From JBBTCJ01 sp038043285 (GTDB lineage: Bacteria > Planctomycetota > Phycisphaerae > UBA1845), in contig JBBTCJ010000046.1 in NCBI GenBank assembly GCA_038043285.1, forward strand, positions 1 through 15,934: a stretch of 15,934 nt of DNA. The letters are read 5' to 3'. Below the pieces are notes generated by a model. The model was not told the origin of the DNA. It ran no database searches and saw nothing but the letters and a program-made list of their open reading frames with translations. Made by a program: the position numbers and the translations under genes. Positions 1-11,391 of the stretch are shown here, piece after piece (position 1 is the stretch's first letter; the number at the start of each line of letters is the position of its first letter).

Positions 1-1
1 A

Positions 2-50
2 AGGTGGCTGGATTTGGGGCGCCTCCAGGTGGCTGCATTTGGGCGCCTCA
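2..50. repeat. Two-copy direct tandem repeat of about 25 bp
   Basis: Copy 1 (2-26) and copy 2 (27-50) share the core AGGTGGCTG-ATTTGGG-GCGCCTC, differing by one substitution, one missing G and the last base. The array touches the window edge, so further copies may lie to the left. No function can be assigned; a tandem repeat or the end of a repetitive coding region beyond the window are both possible. Confidence 0.6.
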
Positions 51-163
51 TGACACGGAATCGATGATGCAGCTATCAGTTTACTGCGAGCCGAGAAGCC
101 CTAGCAAGAAAATTGCGACTCTTGATGCGTTTTTTTCGCCATTGAGGCTCGGGCGATGGGAGT

Positions 164-184
164 GCTTCAAACCCCGTTTGAAGC
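164..184. terminator. Perfect 8-bp inverted repeat, possible terminator hairpin
   Basis: The arms GCTTCAAA (164-171) and TTTGAAGC (177-184) are perfectly complementary around a 5-nt loop. It lies about 135 bp past the stop of the giant minus-strand gene. No clear T-tract follows on the minus strand, so an intrinsic terminator is not proven; on the plus strand only a broken T-run follows. Confidence 0.3.
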
Positions 185-222
185 TTTGCTTGACTGGCCG
201 CGCGGGTAGATTGGCTGGGTAC

Positions 223-243
223 GGCAGGTCGACGGGACCTGCC
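223..243. terminator. GC-rich 8-bp inverted repeat, possible terminator hairpin
   Basis: The arms GGCAGGTC (223-230) and GACCTGCC (236-243) pair perfectly around a 5-nt loop. This is the first strong hairpin that a transcript leaving the giant gene (stop at 320-322) would form, about 77 nt after the stop. It lacks a following T-tract, so it could instead be a transcript-stabilising hairpin or a protein-binding palindrome. Confidence 0.35.
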
Positions 244-319
244 TTCACCATCATCTTGCATCCGCACGTCGACGACCTGGCGGACTGACGAAGTGTCAGC
301 TCGATGAACCGAACTCCGT

Positions 320-3300
320 CTACACCTGGCCTGTTCTGGCGGGGCAGTTCTTGGATCTGGTGCGGCTCAGTTGGAGCAGGACTGCGGTAAGGGGCAAGAA
401 CGCCAGGATCCCATTGCCACAAGGGAGCGGCAGTTGGCCGTGATTACCTTCATCCTCCGCAGGCGCCGCGTCGTCCGCCTCGCCTTGCGTACTAGCTCCG
501 ATCACGTTGATGCCGCCCGTCAGGGTGACGGTTATGCCCGCGGTATCGTCGTCCCTGTTGGTCACTGATACGTCGGCCGGATTCACGCCGCTATAGGCCT
601 GGTCGGCGCTGATCGCCGCAGCGGTTACGACGGCGTATACCATGGTGCCGTCGGCGACAGCCTCATCCACGCCCGTGACAATCACGGTCCTGGGCACGTA
701 CCAGTTGGCGCTGGTGAAAATCAAGGTTCCCGGGGAGATTGTTCCTTCCGTCGTGTCGCTGCTGCGGAGATTGACGGTCACGTTAGCTGTCGGCTGCGAA
801 TCCAGAACGACCGTGAACTGAGCGGCGGCGCCTGCCTCAGTTGTGACCAGGCCGCCGGTCGGGCTGACCGTAACCCCGGCTGAATCGTCGTCTATGTTCG
901 TGACCGATACATCAGTCGGATCCAGATCATCATAGACCGGATCGGCACTCGCCGCAGGCGCGGTCACGATCGTATGGGCGATGTCCCCGTCATCGAAGTC
1001 GTCGTCCACGCCGGTGATGGTGACTGTCTTGGGGGTATCCCAATCGGTAGACGTGAAGTTGACGCTGGCAGGGGTCACACTCCCCTCACTAAGATCGGAG
1101 CTGGAAAACCCTACGGTGACATTCGCTGCCGGCCGCATATTGAGCACGACGGTGAATTGAGCCGTGCCCCCGCCCTCGGTCGTGACCAGGCCGGATGTGG
1201 GACTGACGACTATGTCCGCGGTTTCGTCGTCGGTATTGGTGGCGGAAACGTCGGCTGGGTTTACGCCATTGTAGTTGGCGTCGGCGCTATCCGCTGCCGC
1301 AGTTACGATGGAATATGCCACCGCTCCGTCCGAGACCTCATCATCCACGCCGGTGATGGTCACGGTCTGGTGCGAAGCCCAATTGACGGTGGTGAAGGTC
1401 AGACTCAGCGGAGAAACCGTTCCCTCGGTGGTGTCAGTGCTGCTTAAGGCAATGGTAACGTTGGCCGTCGGCTGGGAGGTCGGGACAATAGTGAATGTGG
1501 CGGTGCCACCGGCTTCCGTGGTGACTAGGCCTGAGGTCGGATTGACCGTGATTCCCGCGGTGGGTGAACTGGGCGGCGGGCTCACCGGGCCTCCTGCGGC
1601 ATCATCATTGGTATTGGTGGCAGGCACGTCGGCTGGGTCCAAGCCGTTAAAGGCCGGGTCCGAGCTGGCCGCCGCGGCAATGACGACGGTATACGCCTCA
1701 TTCCCGTCCACGACGGCATCGTCGACGCCGGTGACCGCGACCGTCTGCGGTGCGTTCCAGTTGGCGCTTGTGAATGTGAGGCTGGCCGGAGAGACGGCGC
1801 CTTCGGAGGTGTCCGAACTGCTCAGTCCAATGGTCACATTGGCCGTCGGCTGGGAAGTCAAGACAATCGTGAACGTGGCGGTGCCTCCGGATTCCGTCGT
1901 AGTTAGGCCGCTGGTCGGGTTGACGGTGATTCCCGCGACGTCGTTGTCGGAACTGGTGACCGAGACGTTGGCCGCGTTCAAGCCGTTGTAGTTGGCATCG
2001 GCACTGACCGCCGCGGCGGTCGAGATGATATAGGCCACGTTCCCATCCTGGACGGCGTCGTCGACGCCGGTAACGGTGACCGCCTGCGCGACGTTCCAAT
2101 TCACCGATGTGAAAGTCAGGATTCCCGGCGACACCGTTCCCTCGCTGGAATCCGAACTGCTGATGGTGATCGAGACGTCCGCGGCCGGTTGCGCGGTCAG
2201 GACAACGGTGAACTGGTCGCTGCCACCCGCCTCGGTGGTGACCAGACCGGAGGCGGGCGTGACGGTAATTCCGGCCGTGTCGTTGTCGGTATTGGTTACG
2301 GAGACGTCGGCCGGGTTCACGCCGTTGTAGGTGGCGTCAGCGCTAGCCGCCGCCGCAGTCGCGATGGAATAGGCAATGTTCCCGTCCTGGACAAAATCGT
2401 TGACGCCGGTGACCGTGACCGTCTGGGCAGTGTTCCAATTCGCGGAGGTAAACGTGAGGCCGGCGGGTAGGACTGTTCCTTCGCTGGTATCCGAACTACT
2501 GACGGCAATGGTCACGTCGGCCGTCGGCTGCGAATTCAGGACGATCGTGAACTGAGCAGTTCCTCCCGCCTCGGTGGTCACCAGACCGGAAGTGGGGTTC
2601 ACGGTTATTCCCGCGGTGTCGTTGTCGGTATTGGTGCCTGAAACGTCGCCGGGGTCGAGGCCGTTGTAGCTTGCGTCCGCGCTGCCGGCCGCCGCCGTCA
2701 CTATTGTGTAGGCGATGTTGCCGTCATCGACGGCGTCGTCCACGCCCGTGGTCGTCACCGTCTGGGCCGCGTTCCAATTGACCGACGTGAACGTGAGGCT
2801 CGCTGGAGACACCGTACCTTCCGTCGTGTCCGAGCTGCTCAGCCCGATCGTGACGTCGGCCGTAGGCTGGGAGGTCAGAACGACGGTGAACGTGGCTGTT
2901 GCGCTGGCCTCCGTGGTTGTCAGCCCACTGGTTGGATTGACGGTGAATCCGGCCGCGTCGTTGTCCGTGCTGGTGACCGAAACGTCACTGGCGTTGAGGC
3001 CGTTGTAGTTGCCGTCGGCGCTGGCCGCCGCGGCGGTTACGATGGTGTAGGCGATATCTCCGTCGTCGACCGAATCATCCACGCCTGTCACCGTCACCGT
3101 TTGGGCAGTGTTCCAGTTTACCGACGTGAATGTCAGGCTCGCGGGCGACACCGTACCCTCGGTCAAATCCGAGCTCGAGAGTCCGATCGTCACGTTGGCG
3201 GTCGGCTGGGTATTCAACACGACCGTGAACTGAGCCGTACCTCCTACCTCGGTCGTGACCAGACCGGACGTGGGGCTGACGGTGATCCCGGGCGCTTCAT

Positions 3301-6300
3301 CGTCGTTGTTGGTGGCGGAAACGTTGGTCGGATCGAGGCCATTGTAGGCGGCGTCGGCACTCGTCGCCGCTGCCGTCACTATGGAATAGGCGATATTGCC
3401 GTCCGCGAGGGCGTCGTCCGCGCCGGTGACCGTCACGGTCTGGGCGGTGTTCCAGTTGACCGAAGTGAACGTCAGACTCGCCGGTGATACGGTACCCTCG
3501 GTCGTGTCCGAACTGCTTAGGCCGATCGTTACGTCCGCCGACGGTTGCGAAGTGAGGACGATCGTAAACTGGGCCGTTCCTCCGGCCTCAGTAGTAACCA
3601 ACCCTGAAGTGGGGTTGACGGTGATGCCTGCGGTGTCGTTGTCGGTGTTGGTGACTGAAACGTCACTGGGGTTGAGACCATTGTAGTTCGCATCGGCGCT
3701 TGCCGCCGCTGCCGTCACGATAGTGTAGGCGATGTCGCCGTCGTCGAGGCCATCGTTCACGCCGGTGACAGTAACTGTCTGGGCGGTGTTCCAGTTGGCC
3801 GACGTGAAGGTTACGCTCGCGGGCGACACGGTTCCCTCGGTCGTGTCCGAACTGCTCAGCCCGATGGTTACGTCCGCCGTGGGTTGCGAATTCAGCACGA
3901 CCGTAAACTGGGCCGTGCCTCCAGCTTCGGTCGTGACCAACCCGGAAGTGGGGTTGACGGTGATGCCGACGGTGTCGTTGTCGGTGTTGGTGGTTGAAAC
4001 GTCGCTAGCGTTTAGACCATTGTAGTTTGCGTCGCCGCTGGTAGCCGCCGCCGTGACAATCGAGTATGCGATGTTGCCGTCGTCGAGGCTGTCGTCTGCG
4101 CCGGTGACGGTTACCGTCTGGGCGGTGTTCCAGTTGGCCGACGTAAACGTCAGACTCGCCGGTGATACGGTACCCTCGGTAGTATCTGAGCTGCTTAGGC
4201 CGATCGTTACGTCTGCCGACGGTTGCGAATTGAGGACTAGCGTAAACTGGGCCGTGCCTCCGGCCTCAGTAGTAACCAACCCGGAAGTGGGATTGACGGT
4301 GATGCCTGCGGTGTCGTTGTCGGTGTTAGTTACGGACACGTCGCTAGCGTTCAGGCCGTTGTAATTGGCGTCCGTGCTGGTGGCTGCCGCAGTAACGATG
4401 GTGTAGGCGATGTTGCCGTCATCGAGGCTGTCGTCCGCGCCGGTGATCGTCACGGTCTGGGCGGTATTCCAGTTGGCCGACGTGAAGGTTACGCTCGCCG
4501 GCGAGACGGTTCCCTCGGTCGTGTCCGAACTGCTCAGCCCGACGACGACATTCGCCGTCGGCTGTGAATCGAGGACGACCGTAAAGGTAGCTGTGCCGCC
4601 AGCCTCGGTAGTAACCAAGCCGGAAGTGGGGTTGACGGTGATCCCCGCCGTCGTGGGGTTCGGGTTCGTGCCGTTGTATTCGTAGGCGCCGATGTCGATG
4701 GAGGCGTCGCGGAAGTAGCCGCGCTGATCGATCGGCGGAGAGTTCGTGCTCGATCCGGCGTTGATGGCTGGGCTGCCGACGAGCAAAGCGTGGGTGTTTG
4801 TGGGGCCGCCGTTGTTCGCCAGCGCGCCGAGCAGCGGGTTGACGTTCTGCTTGTCGCTTGCGACCCAGCCGGAGCTGTCGGTCGTGTTACCCACGATGTT
4901 GTTGCCCAGGCTGGTGACAGCAGCGTCGACGTCCGGGCCGGTTCCGCTCGTCGCCGTGTTACCGGAGACGATCGTGTTTCGGAGTATGATGTCCGATGCC
5001 CCGCCGGTGCGGCGAAGCCCGCCACCGTCTGTTCCCGTGTTCAACGTGATCGTGGAGTTGGTGATCGTGACCGCGCGGTCCGTGTAAAGCCCGCCACTCG
5101 TTTGGCTGCTCGTATTGCCGCTCAGCGTAACGTTCGTCAGATAGGCCGAAGAACCGGCGCCACCGGTGTAGATTCCGGCTCCGTCGGCGCCCGACTGATT
5201 CCCGGTAACGGCTACGCCTGTAAAAACGATCCTCCCGCCGTCATTAAAGATCCCGCCGCCCCAACTGTTGCCTGCGCCGGTGGCCACATTGCCGCTCACC
5301 GTCGAATCGGAGATGAACAGCGTAGCGTTCCAGGCGTATATTCCGCCGCCATACTTGCCCTGATTGTCCCGCAGGACGACGTCTTTCATCGTCACTGTCG
5401 TCCCGGTGTATGGATACATCCCGCCGCCGTATCCGGCGAGCACTCCCCCCGACACCGTGATGCCATAGATATCCACAATCGCAGAGTTATAGACGTTAAT
5501 GACCCGGTCGAGGGCGTTTCCGGCAATGGTCGTGGAGGAAGATCCAGCACCGGCTAGAATGAGGCCGTCCAGGATGTCCAGATCGCCGGTGGATGCAAGG
5601 TCTTCGCTGATTCCCGCCCGTGTCAGCGTGTATGTGCCGGCGGGCACGAGAATGGTGTCCGTTCCAACCGTATTGTTGGTCGCGATGATCGCCTCGCGTA
5701 GCGAGACCTTCCCGTCTGCGCCCTTGGCCGCCAACAGGGCCGCGACGCTGGTCGTCGTACCGTCGACCACGTCGGTGGTCGTATCCACGACCAGGGCGCT
5801 GGAGGCGGCCAGATTCTGAGCGAACTCCGACGTTGAGCCATAGGTGCCGCCCGTGGTCATCACCGTCGCAGTCGCACTGATGATCTGTCCAGCTGGCACA
5901 GCCTTGCTGAGTGACGTGACGAACCTCGCGTCGCCGTTGCCTTCGGTGATGATCGTGACGTATCCCAAATAGGTCTGGCCCTCGCCGTAACCGGAACCGT
6001 CGCCGGCGGCGTTGGCGAAGAACTCGACGCGGAAGGTCGCATAGGCGGTGGAGTTGAGCGTGCCGGCAATCGCGATTCGCGCCCCGTCCGTGCCTGCCCC
6101 GGTCAGTACCGGAAAATTCTGGAGGCCGTTGCCGCCGGTGTCGGCATCGCCGGCGTCGTTGGCGGAGACGCCGTTGGCATTCAGGTCGGTCCCCAGCTCG
6201 GTGTTGCCGTAAATCCGGTTGCCCAGAATGCTGTTGCCCACGATGGAGGCATGGTTGTAGACCCCGACCCCATCCCATGCGTTGGCGACAATGAGGTTGC

Positions 6301-7119
6301 CTTCCCCCGTGACCGTTCCGCCGATCTGGTTGTCGTGAGGTTCGCCGGTCACGGTGCCCGCAAACCGGCTGATGAAAACGCCGTACAAGGTGTTTCCCAG
6401 AGTGGCATTGCCGTTGGCATCGGCGCCGATGTAGTTTCCGATGATCTTGTTGCCGCTGGCATTCGAGCCTCCGATCCGAACTCCGAGTCCGTTGCCGGAG
6501 AGGAGGTTGCGGTCCACCGTCGCGGTACCGCCGATGGTGTTGTTGGCCGTGTTGATAATGACCACGGCGTCGTTGGCGTTGCCTTGATCCGCCAGCCCGG
6601 CGACGTCCGTGCCGATGTAGTTCCCGACGACGGTGTTCCCGCCGGACTCGATGACGATCCCGTTGTCGCTGAAACGATTGATCACCAAGCCGCAGACGGT
6701 GCTTGCGTCGCTTCCCGCAGCCAGCCGCAGGCCGTTTGCGGCGCCGGCGCCGCTGCCATTGAGTTCGATCACCGGCGTGCCGGCGAAGTCAGGCTCGCTT
6801 CGGCCGTCGATGATTACCGCTTCGGTAACGTTCGGCAGGGCCGAGAGGAGATTGATCGTATGCGGGCCCGCGCCTGCGACATTGAAGGCAATCGTGTCGG
6901 TTCCCGCCGCGGCGTTGGCGTCGAGCATCGCCTGACGCAGTGAGCCTGCGCCGCTGTCGTTGGTACTGGTCACCGTGAATGTGGCGCCGGCGGCGCGCCC
7001 GCCGAGCATCAACGAGGCGAGCACAAACGCCAGGAAGGGCGGCCGCAGCCGCTTCGGAAACCGCGGCACCCGCTCCCATTCGGCGTCGCCCGCCGAGCCG
7101 GAGAGCCTCCCAAGGTTGA

Positions 7120-7138
<19 letters not shown>
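320..7138 (-). CDS. Giant secreted beta-helix protein with 12 Calx-beta-like repeats (2272 aa)
   Basis: Predicted exported surface protein or adhesin. It starts at a GTG (7136-7138) with a strong GGAGG 10 nt upstream; another GTG at residue 24 is possible. A signal peptide (basic stretch and hydrophobic core at about residues 28-46) has a likely cleavage after A50-G-A52. Two CSLREA-like openings follow, SLRQAMLDAN at about 66 and SLREAI at about 473. Each leads into Asn/Gly-rich right-handed beta-helix sequence with NTIGG and GNYIG motifs. Residues about 765-826 (NNGGPTNTHALLVGSPAINAG, then DIGAYEYNG) match the family called choice-of-anchor Q. Residues 832-2200 are twelve 113-aa repeats with TTEAGGTA, DDGNIAY and TNTDND motifs; the Asp-rich loops suggest calcium binding. 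A thirteenth repeat breaks off after about 9 residues. The C-terminus has PCGNG, a hydrophobic segment and a basic SRTRSK tail, like a sorting signal. The first 19 nt overlap the upstream GGDEF gene. Ligand and exact role are unknown. Confidence 0.93.
539..4645 (-). repeat. Twelve tandem 339-bp coding repeats (113 aa each)
   Basis: The unit is in frame and keeps a strict 339-bp period for nine copies. A 13-residue Pro/Ser-rich insert (GGPVSPPPSSPTA) follows copy 9, then copies 10-12 resume. Copies next to the beta-helix (copies 1-6) are the most alike in protein and DNA; copies near the C-terminus (10-12) are the most diverged. That gradient suggests recent expansion or gene conversion at the N-terminal side of the array. 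The array is a likely site of length variation and of assembly error. Confidence 0.95.
3290..4645 (-). repeat. Higher-order duplication: two 678-bp repeat pairs (AB-AB)
   Basis: Copies 1 and 3 resemble each other, and copies 2 and 4 resemble each other, more than adjacent copies do. Copies 1 and 3 share ASVTFTSANW and YTIV; copies 2 and 4 share SQPSADVTIGL, ASLTFTS and YSIV. Synonymous bases agree: the plus-strand text near 3474-3650 and 4152-4328 is almost identical, including the same choices at third positions. The pair 4645-3968 (copies 1-2) and the pair 3967-3290 (copies 3-4) therefore probably arose by duplication of a two-domain unit. Confidence 0.65.
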
Positions 7139-9555
<2,417 letters not shown>

Positions 9556-9600
9556 TCCCTTCACCGCCCTATTTCCAGTATCCTCAACGGAATAGTCCCA

Positions 9601-11010
9601 TCATTGGAAAAGAATGTCGGCTTGGTAATCGTCATCGCCGGACCCCTCTTGCTGCTTTGGATCCCTCCGATCAGCCTTTCGTCTGGCGAATTCCAGCACC
9701 GGTATCGGATCGACTAAGCGCCAGGCCGGCGTCACGCACAACACGCTGGTCAGCAGGCTCCCTCCACGAACCGCCCACAGAAGATAGCCCACCGAAAAGA
9801 CCACCGTCGTCCCGGTTACGGTGGAGACTGCCACGGTTTCCGACGTCGACCACGAACGTCCCGCCTGGTCGAACTGCTGGGCAAGCAGGTTCAGGCTTGC
9901 CAATTGTGTCGAATCCGAAACGATCCCAAGCGGCGTAGCAGGCTCGGTGGACGTCGTCGGCGGGGTCGCATCGGCAGGCTGCGCAACATACGAAACATCC
10001 GTCTGCTCGGGCCCAACCGCATCGTCGACCAGACTTGGATCGACGTGCTCCGAGGCTGATTCTGCGTCGCTTGCCGCAGACCCTAGCTCTGCCTCGACGG
10101 CGCCGGCTGGGGCGCTTTCCCCCACGGCCCCGCCGGGGGTCAGGTCGCCCAACATGGAATCCCATGCACTAGGCGGCGACGGCTGCGGCACGATCGCCCC
10201 GACAAAGTCATTGCTGCTGGCAATGCCCTGATTGGAAGAGAAGACGGGGGGACCAAGCGCAAAGTTCGGAGCTCCGGGCGGCCCCTGTGATGTCTCGACG
10301 GGGAAGCCTGGAAGCCCAACCGGCGCGAGAGTAACCGTCGTAGGAGTAAGATCGGGGGGGCCGGTGTCGTTATCCAGGTTGATAACTTCCACGTCCGCCG
10401 CGTCGAGGCCGTCGTACGTGGGGTCCTCGCTAACCGCCGGACCGATCGCGACTATGTACGGGATGTCTCCGTCGAGCTCGTCATCATCGACGCCCGTTAC
10501 GGTTACCGTTTGCGGCTTGTCCCAGTTGTCGGGGGTAAAGACCAGCTCAGCCGCCGACACCGCTCCCTCGCTTGGATCGCTTACGGTGATCGGGATCGTC
10601 ACGTCGGCCAGCGGCTGACTGTCGAGCACGATCGAGAACGATGCTTGTCCGCCCGCCTCGCTGGTCTCCAATACGTTGCCCTTGCCGACTATGTCCTGGC
10701 CGGACCTGGAAGGCGTGATCGCGGGAAGGGTTCGCGTAATCGCAGGCGCCGGCACGGGAGCCGGGTGCGAGTTGCGGTGCGCTGCTTCGCTCTGTGCCAA
10801 AGTACGGTCCCAGTTCTGTGCAACGATGGCATGACCACCGAGAGCGTTGGTTTCCAACAACCCGGCCGGTAGGAATGGTGACGCGCTAGGCAAGACTCGT
10901 GGTTCGAGCGGCTCGAGCACAAACCAAGGACGTGACAGTCTGCAAGCGGGGCGGTTCGAACCGAGCAATTTGCGCATCCTCCGCGCAATCTCGCCAAGTA
11001 AATGCAACAT
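9601..11010 (-). CDS. LEPR-motif surface protein with one Calx-beta-like domain and C-terminal membrane anchor (469 aa)
   Basis: Predicted cell-envelope protein of the planctomycete LEPR type. The ATG at 11010 is chosen; a TTG at 11028 would add six residues, and neither has a strong Shine-Dalgarno sequence. The LEPLEPRVLPSA motif is at about residues 32-43, after a basic N-terminus, and there is no ordinary signal peptide. Residues about 113-215 form one Calx-beta-like domain (TSEAGGQASFSIVL, then DDDELDGDIPY and NLDND), of the same type as the repeats in the giant protein. A long Pro/Ala/Ser/acidic linker follows (about 216-390). A C-terminal hydrophobic stretch (about 396-425) contains GYLLWAVRGGSLL and then PAWRLVDPIPVLEF, a segment I recall from other large planctomycete surface proteins. 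The tail is charged. It is the first gene of the minus-strand operon and faces the adaptor/M50 operon. Function beyond surface display is unknown. Confidence 0.85.
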   Translation of the reverse strand: MLHLLGEIARRMRKLLGSNRPACRLSRPWFVLEPLEPRVLPSASPFLPAGLLETNALGGHAIVAQNWDRTLAQSEAAHRNSHPAPVPAPAITRTLPAITPSRSGQDIVGKGNVLETSEAGGQASFSIVLDSQPLADVTIPITVSDPSEGAVSAAELVFTPDNWDKPQTVTVTGVDDDELDGDIPYIVAIGPAVSEDPTYDGLDAADVEVINLDNDTGPPDLTPTTVTLAPVGLPGFPVETSQGPPGAPNFALGPPVFSSNQGIASSNDFVGAIVPQPSPPSAWDSMLGDLTPGGAVGESAPAGAVEAELGSAASDAESASEHVDPSLVDDAVGPEQTDVSYVAQPADATPPTTSTEPATPLGIVSDSTQLASLNLLAQQFDQAGRSWSTSETVAVSTVTGTTVVFSVGYLLWAVRGGSLLTSVLCVTPAWRLVDPIPVLEFARRKADRRDPKQQEGSGDDDYQADILFQ

Positions 11011-11391
11011 CGCTTGAACAATCTTCAATAAGAGTGCTTAAGGGGAATACCCTACTCGTCGTGCACGCGATTCGAGGCCACTTCAGACGCAAAAAACAAT
11101 ACAATAAATTCAACTTCTGCGCCCCTGTCGAACCTCGGGAAAGGACGTCAGCTCGAGTCCTCTTTATATAGGTAATCATCGGAAGACCGGGCTAGCCTAA
11201 CGAGCCTGAAGCTAAACAGGCGAATTGGCAATGGTAAGGCGGTCGTTGCAGCGCGGTCTTTGCGCGTCCGGCCTGACTGCCGACGGATGACGCTCTAGTT
11301 ATCAACGTCCCTCCACTGGCCGATAACCGATCGGCGGGCGACCAGAGGCGGAGCGTATGTGGGCTTCCGATAAATCCAGTTGGGGCCGAGC
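11011..11391. promoter_or_regulatory. Divergent intergenic region, likely promoters of both operons
   Basis: About 380 bp without a supported gene separate the two divergent operons, so promoters for both should lie here. AT-rich patches at 11090-11110 and 11161-11175 (TTTATATAGG) are the best candidates for -10 elements, but I find no well-spaced -35 partner on either strand. A weak inverted repeat with arms AGGAC/GTCCT spans 11142-11161, and a clearer one lies at 11319-11335. No riboswitch or small RNA is recognised. Confidence 0.5.
11319..11335. promoter_or_regulatory. Inverted repeat, possible operator
   Basis: The arms GCCGAT (11319-11324) and ATCGGC (11330-11335) are perfect around a 5-nt spacer, about 57 bp before the start of the rightward operon. 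The position suits a regulator site or a leader hairpin, but six paired bases in GC-rich DNA can occur by chance. Confidence 0.25.

Larger units (their letters stand above)
1..319. other. Non-coding left flank, no supported gene
   Basis: This stretch lies downstream of the giant minus-strand gene. Short open frames exist on both strands, but none has a recognisable domain, a convincing ribosome binding site or conserved-looking composition, so I call no gene. It holds a two-copy tandem repeat at the extreme left edge (2-50) and two GC-containing hairpins (164-184 and 223-243) that could help end transcription from the giant gene. A run of seven T on the plus strand lies near 130-136, but no stable stem precedes it on that strand. 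Confidence 0.5.

Noticed and set aside
125..140. T-run near 130-136 as an intrinsic terminator
   Set aside because: No stable GC stem directly precedes it on the plus strand, and on the minus strand it is an A-run.
4..288. A 94-codon plus-strand frame at the left edge
   Set aside because: It includes the tandem repeat and both hairpins, and has no ribosome site or recognisable domain.
2715..4364. A series of plus-strand open frames of about 97 codons at 339-bp spacing, with similar proteins (for example 2715-3008, 3396-3686, 3732-4025, 4053-4364)
   Set aside because: They are antisense images of the Calx-beta-like repeats; their period and similarity come from the repeat DNA on the minus strand.
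539..4645. Regularly spaced similar DNA units as a CRISPR array
   Set aside because: The units are 339 bp, in frame, without short conserved repeats separated by unique spacers, and are protein-coding.
5496..6278. A 260-codon minus-strand frame inside the giant gene
   Set aside because: An Arg/Gln/His-rich shifted-frame translation of the beta-helix region; the giant gene frame is uninterrupted here.
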